64,000 bases of DNA from Leptospira bourretii (GCF_004770145.1 NZ_RQFW01000010.1:192001-256000), one strand, 5' to 3'. Shown: positions 9,339-20,642, counted from the stretch's first letter. The notes: a model not told the origin generated them from the sequence alone. Program-made: numbers and translations.

Positions 9339-12300
9339 ATGTTCTTTCGGTTTCGTTATCCTGTCCTTTTTCTCCTTTTTTTAGGTTTGGTTCAGTCTGA
9401 TTTCAGCCAAACCCAACCAGCTTCGATAGAATTTTTCACGCCGAGTGGATTTGTCAAACAACCCAAACAGGTGACCGTTCGGTTTACCAAACCTATGGTT
9501 GCCCTTGGCGACATCCGACCCAAAGTGGACATCTTCCAAGTCAACTGTCCACTGCAAGGTACAAGCCGATTTTTGGATTCTACAACCTGGGTTTATGAAT
9601 ATGAAAAAGAACTTCCCGGTGGAGTGGAATGTTCCTTCCAACTAAAAGACGGAACAAAAACTTTAAGTGGTGAAGTAGTCCAAGGCGAACGTAAATTTTC
9701 ATTTCATACGGGTGGACCTTCTGTTTTATACTCTTCTCCCTACCAAGGATCTTCTATTACGGAAGATCAAATTTTTGTTTTGCATTTGGATGCGAAACCA
9801 GACCTAAGTTCCTTTCAAAAATATGTATACTTTCGATCTGAGGAATTAGGAAACCGAATTCCAATTGTTCTCATCACAGGTTCAGACAGAAAATCAATTT
9901 TAAAATCCACCGGAGATGCAGACAAAGAGGAAACGGTTCTATTAAAATCCAAACAAACTTTTTTGCCGGATAAACAAATTCAATTAGTACTAGGTAAGGG
10001 AACTAAGTCTGTTTGGGGTGGTGAAATCCGTGAAGAAGAAGTTCTATCTTTTACGGTAAGACCTGTATTTTCTGTTCGGTTTAGTTGTGAGAGAGTGAAT
10101 GCAAAAGCAGATTGTATTCCCATCCTTCCCGTTTCGCTTTCATTTAGTTCGGCTGTATCCAGGTCCAGTTTACAAAAAATTAAACTTGTTTCTAAAGATG
10201 GAAAAGAATTTCCCATGTCTCCCATTGCTGAGAAAGGAAATGAGTTTTATGAATGGGTAAGTTTTCCTGGGCCATTTCCAGAAAATACCGAATTTGAAAT
10301 TCGTTTGCCCGAACTTGAGGATGAAACAAACAGGAGTTTATCAAACCAAGCATCCTTTCCATTGAAGTTTAAAACAGATGAGTTTCCGCCTCTTGCAAAG
10401 TTTGGTGCCAAATTTGGAATTTTAGAATCGAAAGCCAAACCTGCGTTACCTGTCACTCTCCGAAATTTAGAAGCAAATTTACCTTTAAAATCAATTTCTC
10501 TCGGTGTTGGTGGGAAAACTCAAAAGACGATGGATATTTTGGAAATCCAAAAATGGTTTCAAGTTTTAGCAACTAGAGAAAGAGAACAGTCTGTATTTCA
10601 AAATCCATCAACTAACACTGGTATCTCCTCTTTTGTACTTCCGAAACCGAATGGGAAAAAACCAATGGAAGTTGTGGGAATTCCTTTGGAAACTCCAGGT
10701 TTTTATGTGGTTGAACTTGCCAGTGATGTCCTCGGGAATAACCTTCTTGAAAAAAAGGGAAAGATGTATGTTTCGAGTGCAGCTCTTGTCACAAACCTTT
10801 CGGCACATTTTAAATGGGGAAAAGATACTAGTCTTGTTTGGGTGACAAACCTCGACCAAGGTCTACCAGAAGCTGGTGTACAAATTAAAATCTTAGATTG
10901 TAAGGGAAACTTACGTGGTGCAGGTATCACAGGAAAAGATGGAACAATGCTTTTTGGGAATTTAAATTTTCAAGAGGTTCCTTATTGCGGTTATCATGAG
11001 TTAGGCTCTGGACTTACCATTTTTGTTCAAAAGAATGATGATATTAGTTTTACCTCAAGCACTTGGGACAAAGGGATTGAAAGTTGGCGTTACCAGCTAC
11101 CCAGTGTCACAACAGGTCATTCCAAAGAAATTAAATCCATCGTTCTTGATCGGACATTGTTTAAAAAAGGAGAAACTGTTCACCTAAAACATGTTCGTCG
11201 AGGATTTGGAAATAAAGGACTCATCGCAGCAGATCCCAAAGACAATCCAGAACAGGTGATCATCAAACATGAAGGTTCAGGAGAGTCTTATCCTTTGCCA
11301 CTGGTTTGGTCGTTTCCTGGACAAGCAGAATCCGAATTTAAAATTCCAAAAACTGCAAAACATGGAACGTACATTGTTTATTATCCCTATTCCAATGAAG
11401 ATGCAAGTTATGGGGAAACAATCACACAGTTTCGGGTGGAAGAGTTTCGTCTTCCGGTGGTCAAAGGGAATATTCAACTTTCAGGCGAAAAACAGGAGTT
11501 AGTCTCTCCAAAAGAGTCTAAAGTTTTATTTGGATTGGAATATCTTTCTGGAGGTGGGGCATCTCACTTTCCTGTGAAAATACGTTCACAAGTGGTCCCA
11601 AGTTTTTATTCTCCCAAAGAAGAATACTCAGCTTTTTCTTTTTCACCAGAAACCTTAAAAGAAGGAAAATGGAAAGTGAGTGGTTATGAAGAAGAAGAAG
11701 TTGAGGAAACAAAACCAACCGTTTTATCGACTGCACTCAAAACTGATGAAAAGGGATTTTTACAATATACCTTTAGTGGTTTAAAACCAATTCCCGGTTA
11801 CGGAAAATTCCAAGTAGAAATGGAATATGCGGATCCTTCCGGAGAAATTCAAACTGTATCCAGAAGTTTCCCTGTCTCTCCAGCAGAAGTTCATCTTGGA
11901 ATATTGCCAGATGGTTGGTTATTTACAGAAGACAACGTAAAACTACAGTTAGTGGCTCTCGATTCAAAAGATAAAATCCTAACTTCACAAAAAATAAAAG
12001 TCACCGCTTACAAAAGAGAATTTTATTCCAATCGAAAACGTTTAGTTGGTGGATTTTATGCATACGAACATTATGAAGAAGTAACCAAACTAGGAGAATT
12101 TTGCGAAGGTAAAACCGATTCTAAGGGAATTCTCATTTGTGAAGGAAAATCTCCATCAGTAGGTGATATTGTATTTCTTGCAGAAACGAAAGATACAAAC
12201 GGCAATATTACCAATTCCGGATATAGTGTTTGGGTGAGTTCCAAACAAGAAGCATGGTTTGATGTCAGTGACCACAATCGTATGGACATTTTACCTGAAA

Positions 12301-14939
12301 AACGTTTGGTTGATGTAGGGGAAACGATTAAAGTTCAAATTCGATCTCCTTTTAGAGAAGCAACAGCTCTTGTGAGTTTAGAAAGAGAAGGTGTTCTTGA
12401 TTACTTTGTCACACAAGTTTCGGGAAAAGAACCTGTGATTTCCATTCCAATCAAAAAGGAATATGCTCCTAATGTTTTTGTATCGGTATTACTTGTTAGG
12501 GGACGTGTAGGTGATCCTAAACCCACAGGACTCGTAGATTTAGCAAAGCCAGGTTACCGTTTAGGTCTTACTATGTTAAAGGTGGGGTCAAAACCGTACA
12601 CTTTGTCCGTATCTGTGAACCCTGAGAAAAAATTTTATCAGGTAAGAGAAACTGCCAATGTGGAATTAGAAATCAAAACGGCGGAAGGAAAAATTCCTAC
12701 CGAATCTACCGAAGTCATACTTGCGGTAGTGGATGAAGCACTTCTTGAACTTTCACCAAATCCCACATGGAATTTACTGGATGTGATGATGGGAACAAGA
12801 CCCCATTCAGTGGGAACTTCAACCGCCCAATCACAGATCATAGGAAAACGCCATTTTGGTCTAAAAGCAAAACCGGAAGGAGGAGGGGGCGGAAAACAGT
12901 CCACTCGTTCTCTTTTTGATACCTTAGTGTATTGGAAGGGAAAGGCAATTGTTGGAAAGGATGGAAAACTTAAGTTTAGTTTTCCCCTAAATGATTCCCT
13001 GACTAGTTTTCGAATTGTTGCCGTTGCGACATCGGGGGTCAAAGAGTTCGGAACTGGAATGGCCAAAATCCAAACTACCCAAAAAATCCAATCGTTTTCT
13101 GGAATACCACCTGTGGTTCGGTTAGGTGATACCCTTCGACACGAAGTGACCCTTCGTAATGCCGGGGAAAGTAAAGAACAACTAAGGTTACGTTTGTCTG
13201 TCACAGATTTAAAAAGTGGAGCGGAATCAAAAGAAGATTTAGAAACAAAATCTGCGATTTTGGGTTCTGGAGAAACCAAAGTTGTAGTTTGGGATTTAAA
13301 TGTTCCTGATAATACGACCAAACGTAAGTTTCATTTGGAAGTTTCTTCTCCGAATGGAACGGTCCTTGACCAATTATCTGTGGAACAAACTGTCCTGCCG
13401 GTAGACAAAGAAAGAGTATACCAAGCGGGTCTCTTTTTATATGAAACACCAATTAAAGAATCGGTTCAAGTTCCAGAAGGATCACAACCAAACTCTGGTA
13501 AAATGGTCTGGAAGGCCTCGCCAACAATTTTAACAAGTCTTTCAGGAATTCAAACTTATTTCCAGAACTATCCTTACTATTGTATGGAACAACGTGTTTC
13601 AAAAGCCATTGGTCTCAAATCCGAATCAATGTGGAATGATGTATTCTCCGATTTAAATTCATTTTTAGATTACGATGGACTCGTAAAATACTTTGCTCGT
13701 ATGGAATATGGAAGCGAAATTTTGACGGCTTATGTATTAACATCAGCGCAATTAGCCAACAAAAAAATTCCTGAAGAAACTTTGGCAAGGATGATTGCGG
13801 GTTTACAAGGATATTTAGAAGGGCGTGTGAAAGGTGAGAGATATAAATTTGGCGCCGATTCCATTGTGAGAAAGATCATTGTTTGGGAAGCATTGACGAG
13901 ATACCAAACTTTTGAATGGGAACAGGTAAGACCAATCTTTGAAGGTTTGGAATTTTTACCAACTGCCTCTCTCATTGATCTATCAGAAATTTGGGGAAGG
14001 GTAAATGGAGGAGATAGTTCGGTTAAATCTCGCCTGACAAGTACACTACGATCTCGACTCAATATTCAAGGATCGGAACTCATCGTGGCAGCTTCTGGTT
14101 TCACCAATCCTTGGTGGATTTTGGGTAGTCGTGATTATACAATGGCTAAACTTTTATTATGGTCTTTCTCCGAACCAAGTTATAAAAAAGATATGCCACG
14201 TCTTATCAAAGCCTTTGTTAAAATGCAAAAAAAAGGAAGTTACGATACCACACTTGGGAATGCATATTCCATTTTGGTTTTTGATCGTGTGAGTAAACTT
14301 TTGGAATCAGAAAAAGTGACTGGTGGAAAACTTAATATCCAATCATCCAAAGAATCATTTAGCCTTGAACCTAACGGAAAACAAACGGTGTCCCAAAATA
14401 TCGGAACGAATCCTGAATCGGTTGCTGTCAGTTATGATGGAAAAGGCAAACCATGGGTGGAATGGTCTGTAAAATCCATCCTTCCTTTGAAAGCACCCAT
14501 TTCTAGTGGTTATCGTTTGAAACGAACTTGGGAACCTTTGCAAGTGGCAAAAGCCGGAGTTCTATCAAAAGGAGATACAATCCGAGTCAAAATTGAAATC
14601 CAAGCAGATTCTGATAAAACCTGGGTGGTGGTGGAAGATCCGATCCCACCAGGATCCTTACCTTTGGGCCGAGGGTTCGGTCGGGAGTCAATCATCAGCC
14701 AAGATGGGAAACCAGGGGATTCTTCCTATTATTTGAGTTTTGAGGAGAAAACTTTGTCTCAGTACAGAGCGTATTTTGAATATCTTCCTAAAGGAACACA
14801 TACCCTAGAACACAGCTTCCGATTGAACCATGTTGGGACATTCCAAATGCCTTCCACTCGGGTGGAGGCAATGTATTCGCCGGAGACCCATGCGGAGTGG
14901 CCGAATGAAACTGTGAGGATTTCGGAAAATCTGGACTAG
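9339..14939 (+). CDS. Bacterial alpha-2-macroglobulin-like protein
   Basis: This is a 1866-residue exported protein of the bacterial alpha-2-macroglobulin family, thought to trap attacking proteases in the periplasm. A signal peptide (about 1-23) precedes repeated beta-rich macroglobulin-type domains. The family thioester motif is intact as CMEQ, with Cys1415 and Gln1418 in YPYYCMEQRVSKA, followed by the expected alpha-helical thioester domain. A Gly-rich stretch (EGGGGGK, near residue 1180) may be an exposed linker. E. coli YfhM is about 1650 residues, lipidated, and linked to pbpC. Here I see no lipobox Cys after the signal peptide, and the next gene is a membrane phosphatase-superfamily enzyme. 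The ATG has no clear ribosome site. Confidence 0.9.
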   Translation: MFFRFRYPVLFLLFLGLVQSDFSQTQPASIEFFTPSGFVKQPKQVTVRFTKPMVALGDIRPKVDIFQVNCPLQGTSRFLDSTTWVYEYEKELPGGVECSFQLKDGTKTLSGEVVQGERKFSFHTGGPSVLYSSPYQGSSITEDQIFVLHLDAKPDLSSFQKYVYFRSEELGNRIPIVLITGSDRKSILKSTGDADKEETVLLKSKQTFLPDKQIQLVLGKGTKSVWGGEIREEEVLSFTVRPVFSVRFSCERVNAKADCIPILPVSLSFSSAVSRSSLQKIKLVSKDGKEFPMSPIAEKGNEFYEWVSFPGPFPENTEFEIRLPELEDETNRSLSNQASFPLKFKTDEFPPLAKFGAKFGILESKAKPALPVTLRNLEANLPLKSISLGVGGKTQKTMDILEIQKWFQVLATREREQSVFQNPSTNTGISSFVLPKPNGKKPMEVVGIPLETPGFYVVELASDVLGNNLLEKKGKMYVSSAALVTNLSAHFKWGKDTSLVWVTNLDQGLPEAGVQIKILDCKGNLRGAGITGKDGTMLFGNLNFQEVPYCGYHELGSGLTIFVQKNDDISFTSSTWDKGIESWRYQLPSVTTGHSKEIKSIVLDRTLFKKGETVHLKHVRRGFGNKGLIAADPKDNPEQVIIKHEGSGESYPLPLVWSFPGQAESEFKIPKTAKHGTYIVYYPYSNEDASYGETITQFRVEEFRLPVVKGNIQLSGEKQELVSPKESKVLFGLEYLSGGGASHFPVKIRSQVVPSFYSPKEEYSAFSFSPETLKEGKWKVSGYEEEEVEETKPTVLSTALKTDEKGFLQYTFSGLKPIPGYGKFQVEMEYADPSGEIQTVSRSFPVSPAEVHLGILPDGWLFTEDNVKLQLVALDSKDKILTSQKIKVTAYKREFYSNRKRLVGGFYAYEHYEEVTKLGEFCEGKTDSKGILICEGKSPSVGDIVFLAETKDTNGNITNSGYSVWVSSKQEAWFDVSDHNRMDILPEKRLVDVGETIKVQIRSPFREATALVSLEREGVLDYFVTQVSGKEPVISIPIKKEYAPNVFVSVLLVRGRVGDPKPTGLVDLAKPGYRLGLTMLKVGSKPYTLSVSVNPEKKFYQVRETANVELEIKTAEGKIPTESTEVILAVVDEALLELSPNPTWNLLDVMMGTRPHSVGTSTAQSQIIGKRHFGLKAKPEGGGGGKQSTRSLFDTLVYWKGKAIVGKDGKLKFSFPLNDSLTSFRIVAVATSGVKEFGTGMAKIQTTQKIQSFSGIPPVVRLGDTLRHEVTLRNAGESKEQLRLRLSVTDLKSGAESKEDLETKSAILGSGETKVVVWDLNVPDNTTKRKFHLEVSSPNGTVLDQLSVEQTVLPVDKERVYQAGLFLYETPIKESVQVPEGSQPNSGKMVWKASPTILTSLSGIQTYFQNYPYYCMEQRVSKAIGLKSESMWNDVFSDLNSFLDYDGLVKYFARMEYGSEILTAYVLTSAQLANKKIPEETLARMIAGLQGYLEGRVKGERYKFGADSIVRKIIVWEALTRYQTFEWEQVRPIFEGLEFLPTASLIDLSEIWGRVNGGDSSVKSRLTSTLRSRLNIQGSELIVAASGFTNPWWILGSRDYTMAKLLLWSFSEPSYKKDMPRLIKAFVKMQKKGSYDTTLGNAYSILVFDRVSKLLESEKVTGGKLNIQSSKESFSLEPNGKQTVSQNIGTNPESVAVSYDGKGKPWVEWSVKSILPLKAPISSGYRLKRTWEPLQVAKAGVLSKGDTIRVKIEIQADSDKTWVVVEDPIPPGSLPLGRGFGRESIISQDGKPGDSSYYLSFEEKTLSQYRAYFEYLPKGTHTLEHSFRLNHVGTFQMPSTRVEAMYSPETHAEWPNETVRISENLD

Positions 14940-14971
14940 GAAAAGTTTACGGATAAAGAGGGCCTGGAATT

Positions 14972-17239
14972 ATGACTCTAATGGGTCCGAACCAAGCCCC
15001 TCTTTTCCCCATCAGAATCCTTAAAATTGCCTTTTGGTTTACCGTTTTTTTTTATCTATTTTTTCTAATCTTTAATACAAGTTTTACCATCATGGGAGTG
15101 GATGTTGGAGACTTCCTGAAACAATACTTAGGTGCTTTTTTTGGGGTATATCTTTCTACCACTTTTAAAGTATTTTCCGTTTCTTTCTTTTTACACCTGA
15201 CTCTCTTTTCTCTTGTATATCTAACATACCATTTTCTAAAACATTCGGATGTTTCTTGGTATATCTTATCTACTTGGGTAGTAATGATCGAATGTTTTGC
15301 CTTGTTCCATTCGATGGTAAGTTTCCCACAAATTTATGGTGAGTTCTTTTTCTTTCGATATCCTTCCTTTGCTCCATTTCTGTATTTTCTCACTGATCAC
15401 ACAAGTCCTACTTACTTTAGTTTTGTTTTGGGAATTCTTATTTTGGGATTTCTTTTAGTTCTCTTGAAACAAATTTACCTTCATAAAAACAAAGAAAGTT
15501 TTTTTGCAATATTACATGTGTTAGTTCTGGGACTCGTACATACATCTGGCTATTATATGGTAGGGATTCTTTATTTTGTGATTCTTTTTTGGCAAGGCAA
15601 ACATTACCAGAGAATCCATATTAAGACTTACGGATTTTTTTCCCTCTTTTTTCTTTTTCTTTATTTGATCCCCAGTATCTGGATAAGGATTGAAGGGGTT
15701 ACGCGCCCTGAAGCGAAAGGGAAGCCACCTGTTTTTATTATTGCAGCAGACTCTCTTCGTTATGATAAAATTGGGCTTAAACTCGAAGAGAAAAGTATCA
15801 CACCGAATATCGATTTATTTGCTAACGATAGTTTTGTGTTCCATGACCATCATACCACCATTCCTCGCACTTTCCCTAGTTGGGCGGATTTATTAACCGG
15901 ACAATATGCAATGAGCCACAAAGTCCGTGATATGTTTCCGTCACCGGAGGAAAAACAAAGGATTGGGTCTTCAGCCTTTTCTACCATCCAACAAAAGTTA
16001 AAGGAGATTGGATATCGAAGTTATGCGATAGGAAGTTTTGCTGCTGATATATTCCCTAGAGCCAACTTTGGATTTGATGAGGTACTTGCTCCGAACTTCA
16101 ATGCTCGCATTATGACGGTGCAACGAACTGCCGAATCACAACTGTTTCTTATGCCTTTTCTCACTGGGTCATGGTTTTCAGGTGGGATGTATTTGGAAGA
16201 AATGGATGGATTGTCTACTTGGGGAGATGGGAGTCGCATCTTTGATCGGTTCCAATCAGTTTTAAAACGAGAAGGCAATCAGGCATTTTCTGTAACTTAT
16301 TTTTCGAGTGTGATTCATTTTCCTTATACCCCGGCCTATCCTTATTATAAAACTTTTACCGATCCAAATTATTATGGTAAGTATAAATATTTAAAATTTG
16401 TAGATCCAACTAATTCTAGTACTCCGAACGAAGAAGAAACAAAACAGATTCGTGGGTTGTTTGATAGTGCTGTTTTTGCTTTTGATTCTGAGTTTGGAGA
16501 TATCATTTCCGAATTAAAAGAAAAAGGAATCTATGATGAATCCATCATCATACTGACAGCAGACCACGGAGAAGCTTTGTATGAAGATGTACATGGGCAA
16601 GGACATGGAGAACATTTACGCGGGGAGGCAGTGACTCATGTACCTCTGATCATAAAATTTCCGAAATCGACAAATCATAAAAAGCCAGATCATCAATTTT
16701 TCGGAATTACCTCGAGTGTAGATATTTATCCAACATTAATGGATTATTTTGAAATCTCCACCAAACAGGAGTTTCCTGGGAGATCTTTGTTGCCTGTCCT
16801 TGGAAAGTCTAATTGGGCTGAGGATCGAATGGTTTATGCAGAAACGGGAATTTGGTTTTCTGATGCAGGGGATCATTTTTTTCAAAAACAAAGAATCCCT
16901 TATCCGAATATATTATCCCTGCACCAAGTGGTTCCTGAAGAAGATTACCAAATTATGATCACTGATCCAATGTATAGAGAAACCATTGCTTTTTCAAAAC
17001 ATAGATCTTTACAAAATTCTGATTACAAACTCATTTATATTCCCACACGCCAAGGTGTGCTTTTTGAGTTCTATGATCGAAAAAAAGATCCTTTCAATAC
17101 AAAGAATCTTTATCCGAACCACCCCATGGCCATAAAAATGAAAGACATGTTGTATCAAATGGTGGTAAAGTGGGAAGATGCATCTCTCGCAGGAGAGTAT
17201 TTAATACCAAGTTCTTTATCTGATATCAATGAAAATTAA
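14972..17239 (+). CDS. Membrane-anchored sulfatase-like (alkaline phosphatase superfamily) enzyme
   Basis: The 755-residue protein has about six N-terminal membrane helices (to residue 235) and a large catalytic domain facing away from the cytoplasm. The domain has the metal-binding start IIAADSLRYD and the later LTADHGEALYEDVHGQGHGEH typical of the sulfatase/phosphotransferase fold. The nucleophile segment reads RTFPSWADLLTG. Compared with the sulfatase signature C/S-x-P-S-R, the Cys is replaced by Thr300 and the Arg by Trp. Thr in this position is typical of lipoteichoic-acid-synthase-like and phosphoethanolamine transferases, so a phosphotransferase or phosphodiesterase acting on envelope lipids or glycans is more likely than a sulfatase. 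The substrate is unknown. It lies 32 bp after the macroglobulin gene and probably shares its transcript. Confidence 0.8.
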   Translation: MTLMGPNQAPLFPIRILKIAFWFTVFFYLFFLIFNTSFTIMGVDVGDFLKQYLGAFFGVYLSTTFKVFSVSFFLHLTLFSLVYLTYHFLKHSDVSWYILSTWVVMIECFALFHSMVSFPQIYGEFFFFRYPSFAPFLYFLTDHTSPTYFSFVLGILILGFLLVLLKQIYLHKNKESFFAILHVLVLGLVHTSGYYMVGILYFVILFWQGKHYQRIHIKTYGFFSLFFLFLYLIPSIWIRIEGVTRPEAKGKPPVFIIAADSLRYDKIGLKLEEKSITPNIDLFANDSFVFHDHHTTIPRTFPSWADLLTGQYAMSHKVRDMFPSPEEKQRIGSSAFSTIQQKLKEIGYRSYAIGSFAADIFPRANFGFDEVLAPNFNARIMTVQRTAESQLFLMPFLTGSWFSGGMYLEEMDGLSTWGDGSRIFDRFQSVLKREGNQAFSVTYFSSVIHFPYTPAYPYYKTFTDPNYYGKYKYLKFVDPTNSSTPNEEETKQIRGLFDSAVFAFDSEFGDIISELKEKGIYDESIIILTADHGEALYEDVHGQGHGEHLRGEAVTHVPLIIKFPKSTNHKKPDHQFFGITSSVDIYPTLMDYFEISTKQEFPGRSLLPVLGKSNWAEDRMVYAETGIWFSDAGDHFFQKQRIPYPNILSLHQVVPEEDYQIMITDPMYRETIAFSKHRSLQNSDYKLIYIPTRQGVLFEFYDRKKDPFNTKNLYPNHPMAIKMKDMLYQMVVKWEDASLAGEYLIPSSLSDINEN

Positions 17240-17261
17240 ATAGGAAAAAAAAGAGGAAACT

Positions 17262-20200
17262 ATGCCGCAACGTAACGACTTAAAATCAATTTTGATCATC
17301 GGATCCGGACCTATCGTCATCGGGCAGGCATGTGAATTTGACTACTCTGGAACACAAGCAACGAAAGCACTGAGGGAAAAAGGGATACGAGTGATCCTCG
17401 TAAATTCCAATCCAGCTACAATTATGACGGATCCTGATCTTGCTGATGCAACATACATTGAACCACTGACTGTTCCAGTTTTAGAAAAAATCATCAAAAA
17501 AGAAAAACCAGATGCCATCTTACCAACCGTAGGTGGTCAGACAGCACTCAACTTGGCACTCGCCCTTCATCGTGAAGGTGTATTAGAAAAATACAATGTA
17601 GAACTTATAGGTGCAAAAGTTGATGCCATTCGAAAAGCAGAAGATCGGGAACTATTTAAACTCGCAATGGAAAAACTGGGTATCCGAGTTGCAAAATCCT
17701 TTATGGTATCCGACATGGAGGCGGCAAGGAAAGCAAAAGATGTGATTGGTTATCCGATCATCATTCGGCCAGCATTTACCCTAGGTGGAACTGGTGGAGG
17801 AACTTGTTATGATGAAGCGGAGTTTGAAGAGATAACACAAAAAGGACTATCTGCTTCCCCCATCTCGCAGGTATTAGTTGAAGAGTCTGTGATGGGATGG
17901 AAAGAGTTTGAGTTAGAGGTTATGAGAGACCTCGCAGACAATGTTGTTATTATATGTTCCATTGAAAATTTGGATCCTATGGGTGTTCACACTGGTGACT
18001 CGATTACCGTTGCCCCTCAACAAACTTTGAGTGACAGAGAGTATCAAAAACTTCGTGATATGTCGATTGATATCATTCGAGAAATTGGAGTAGAAACGGG
18101 TGGTTCTAATATCCAATTTGCGGTGAATCCAGAAAATGGGGATGTCATTGTCATTGAGATGAACCCACGAGTTTCTAGGTCTTCTGCTTTGGCATCAAAA
18201 GCAACAGGATTTCCGATCGCAAAAATTGCAGCACTTCTTTCCATCGGATTTACCTTAGATGAAATTAGGAATGATATTACTCGTGTAACGCCAGCTAGTT
18301 TTGAACCATCCATCGATTATGTAGTAACAAAAATCCCTAGATTTGCATTCGAAAAATTCCCTGGTTCCGACCCAACGTTAGGTGTTCAGATGAAGGCCGT
18401 TGGAGAAGCAATGGCCATTGGGCGTAACTTCAAAGAAAGTTTTCAAAAAGCACTCAGATCACTGGAAACTGATCGTTTTGGATTTGGAAGTGATGGTTAT
18501 TTAAAAGAACTTTTGGAATGGGAGTCTGTTCCGAAAGAAGAAAGAAAAACTTGGTTAACGGCAAAGGTAAAACGACCTACAGACAAACGTATTTTCTATG
18601 TGAAGATGGCCTTTGATTTTGGAATGAGTGTCGAAGAAATTTTCGACATTTGTAAAATTGATCCTTGGTTCCTTTACCAATTCGAAGAGTTATATCAATT
18701 GGAAAATAAATTCCGAAAAGAAGGAAAAGCCATCATTGAAGAAATGAAAAGATCTGGTTTTTCTAATCGCCAACTTGCTTTCCTTTCTAAAGAGGAACAA
18801 ATTCTTGCGCAAGTTCGAAGTGGTGCAGCGATCGAAATCACAAAGGCCAAAGTAGAAAAAACCCTTCGAGAAGAAGAAGAGGTCATCGAAAAATACTTAG
18901 AAGAAAAAAATATCCATCCAGTGTATAAGAGAATTGATACTTGTGCAGGTGAATTCGAAGCATTTACACCTTATATGTATTCTTCTTATGACGAAGAGGA
19001 TGAAGCTGATGTCACTTCGAAAAAGAAAGTGATGATTCTTGGTGGTGGACCAAACAGAATCGGACAAGGAATTGAGTTTGATTATTGTTGTTGCCATGCT
19101 TCCTTCTCATTGCAAGAGGCAGGAGTGGAGTCAATCATGGTAAATTCCAATCCAGAAACAGTTTCTACAGATTACGATACATCCGACAGGTTGTATTTTG
19201 AACCATTAAGTCTTGAAGATGTAATGGCAATTTTCAAAAAAGAAAAACCAGATGGTGTGATTGTTCAGTTAGGTGGTCAAACTCCGCTGAAATTAGCAAA
19301 GTCATTGGAAAAAAGAGGAGTTCCCATTATGGGAACAAGCCCTGATTCCATTGATAGGGCAGAAGATCGCAAACGATTTGCCGAAGTTTTAGAAAAGCTA
19401 AACCTAAAATCGCCTGATAACGGAATTGCTGCTTCTAAAGATAAAGCAAGAGAGATCGCAAGGAAAATTGGTTATCCGGTTCTTGTAAGGCCATCCTATG
19501 TTTTGGGTGGAAGAGCCATGCTCATCGTTAATGAAGAATTGGAACTAGATAAATATATGGAAGAAGCAGAAGAGGTATCGGAAGATAGACCGCTTCTAGT
19601 AGATTCATTTTTACAAGATGCGATTGAAGTGGATGTGGATGCCTTGTGCGATGGCAAAGATGTATTCATTGCAGGTATAATGGAACATATTGAAGAAGCG
19701 GGAATTCACTCGGGTGACTCAGCTTGTGTGTTGCCTCCGCAGTCCATTTCTCAACGTATGTTACAGGAAATTGAAGAAGCGACTTATCGTTTGGCTTTGG
19801 AGTTAAATGTAAAAGGTTTAATCAACGTTCAATATGCCATTAAAGAAGAAACTCTTTATGTCCTAGAAGTTAACCCTCGTGCTTCACGAACAGTTCCTTT
19901 CGTTGCGAAATCAATCGGTATCCCTGTTGTTAAAATTGCTGTTCGATTGATGTTAGGTGAACCATTGGCATCATTTAAATTGGGAAAACGTTTTTCCGCT
20001 CCAATGATTACTGTGAAAGAAGCTGTATTACCATTTAGTAAATTCCCTGGAGTTGATACAATCCTTGGTCCAGAGATGAGGTCTACCGGAGAAGTAATGG
20101 GTGTTGCTACGACAAAAGGGGAAGCCTTTGTCAAAGCTCAGATTATGGCAGGTGAAGAACCTCCTAAACATGGAACTGTTTTTGTGACCATCAATGATAA

Positions 20201-20582
20201 AACTAAAAAAGAATTATTAGAATCAATTCGGTCATTATCAAACTTAGGATATAATATCATTGCAACAGAAGGAACACATAAATTCCTTTCTGATAATGGA
20301 ATTCTATCTAGTAAAATTAATAAAATCTACGATGGTTATTTCCCGAATGTGATTGATTATATCAAGGAAAAGAAAATTCATCTGATCATTAATACTCCTT
20401 TGTCGAGAGTTACGCGTGAGAATGCGTTTACGATCCGACAAGCAGCAATTAAATACAAAGTTCCATGTTTGACAACTGCACAAGCAGCAAAGGCACTCAT
20501 TCATGGTTTGGTGGAAATGAAGGATAAGGGTTTTTCCGTGAATTCCCTTCAAGAAATTCACGCGAAACACAAAAATAATTAA
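17262..20582 (+). CDS. carB: Carbamoyl-phosphate synthase large subunit
   Basis: CarB makes carbamoyl phosphate from bicarbonate, ammonia and two ATP for arginine and pyrimidine synthesis. The 1106-residue protein has the duplicated ATP-grasp organisation: a first half beginning [19 protein letters not shown] and a second beginning [19 protein letters not shown], each with the NSNPxT motif. The C-terminal MGS-like allosteric domain (about 960-1100) carries [16 protein letters not shown]. It is slightly longer than E. coli CarB (1073). A GAGGAAA ribosome site precedes the ATG. The glutaminase subunit gene carA is not adjacent and must lie elsewhere. The gene follows the sulfatase-like gene by 22 bp and ends at a strong hairpin. 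Confidence 0.98.
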   Translation: MPQRNDLKSILIIGSGPIVIGQACEFDYSGTQATKALREKGIRVILVNSNPATIMTDPDLADATYIEPLTVPVLEKIIKKEKPDAILPTVGGQTALNLALALHREGVLEKYNVELIGAKVDAIRKAEDRELFKLAMEKLGIRVAKSFMVSDMEAARKAKDVIGYPIIIRPAFTLGGTGGGTCYDEAEFEEITQKGLSASPISQVLVEESVMGWKEFELEVMRDLADNVVIICSIENLDPMGVHTGDSITVAPQQTLSDREYQKLRDMSIDIIREIGVETGGSNIQFAVNPENGDVIVIEMNPRVSRSSALASKATGFPIAKIAALLSIGFTLDEIRNDITRVTPASFEPSIDYVVTKIPRFAFEKFPGSDPTLGVQMKAVGEAMAIGRNFKESFQKALRSLETDRFGFGSDGYLKELLEWESVPKEERKTWLTAKVKRPTDKRIFYVKMAFDFGMSVEEIFDICKIDPWFLYQFEELYQLENKFRKEGKAIIEEMKRSGFSNRQLAFLSKEEQILAQVRSGAAIEITKAKVEKTLREEEEVIEKYLEEKNIHPVYKRIDTCAGEFEAFTPYMYSSYDEEDEADVTSKKKVMILGGGPNRIGQGIEFDYCCCHASFSLQEAGVESIMVNSNPETVSTDYDTSDRLYFEPLSLEDVMAIFKKEKPDGVIVQLGGQTPLKLAKSLEKRGVPIMGTSPDSIDRAEDRKRFAEVLEKLNLKSPDNGIAASKDKAREIARKIGYPVLVRPSYVLGGRAMLIVNEELELDKYMEEAEEVSEDRPLLVDSFLQDAIEVDVDALCDGKDVFIAGIMEHIEEAGIHSGDSACVLPPQSISQRMLQEIEEATYRLALELNVKGLINVQYAIKEETLYVLEVNPRASRTVPFVAKSIGIPVVKIAVRLMLGEPLASFKLGKRFSAPMITVKEAVLPFSKFPGVDTILGPEMRSTGEVMGVATTKGEAFVKAQIMAGEEPPKHGTVFVTINDKTKKELLESIRSLSNLGYNIIATEGTHKFLSDNGILSSKINKIYDGYFPNVIDYIKEKKIHLIINTPLSRVTRENAFTIRQAAIKYKVPCLTTAQAAKALIHGLVEMKDKGFSVNSLQEIHAKHKNN

Positions 20583-20591
20583 TACTTAAAT

Positions 20592-20642
20592 GGATTTGGA
20601 TTTTCTAACGAATGTTTGTTTTTTTGTTAGATATCCAAATCC
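20592..20642 (+). terminator. Hairpin terminator between carB and the convergent DUF1499 gene
   Basis: The left arm 20592-20609 (starting GGATTTGGAT) pairs almost perfectly with the right arm 20626-20642, giving a stem of about 17 bp with one extra base. The loop contains a T-run (20619-20625). The right arm overlaps the last codons and stop of the minus-strand gene, so the two converging genes share one terminator that is partly coding sequence. Confidence 0.7.

Noticed and set aside
12638..13321. Long minus-strand frame (227 codons) opposite the macroglobulin gene
   Set aside because: It lies wholly inside a well-supported gene, has Ser- and Thr-rich shadow composition and no recognisable domain.
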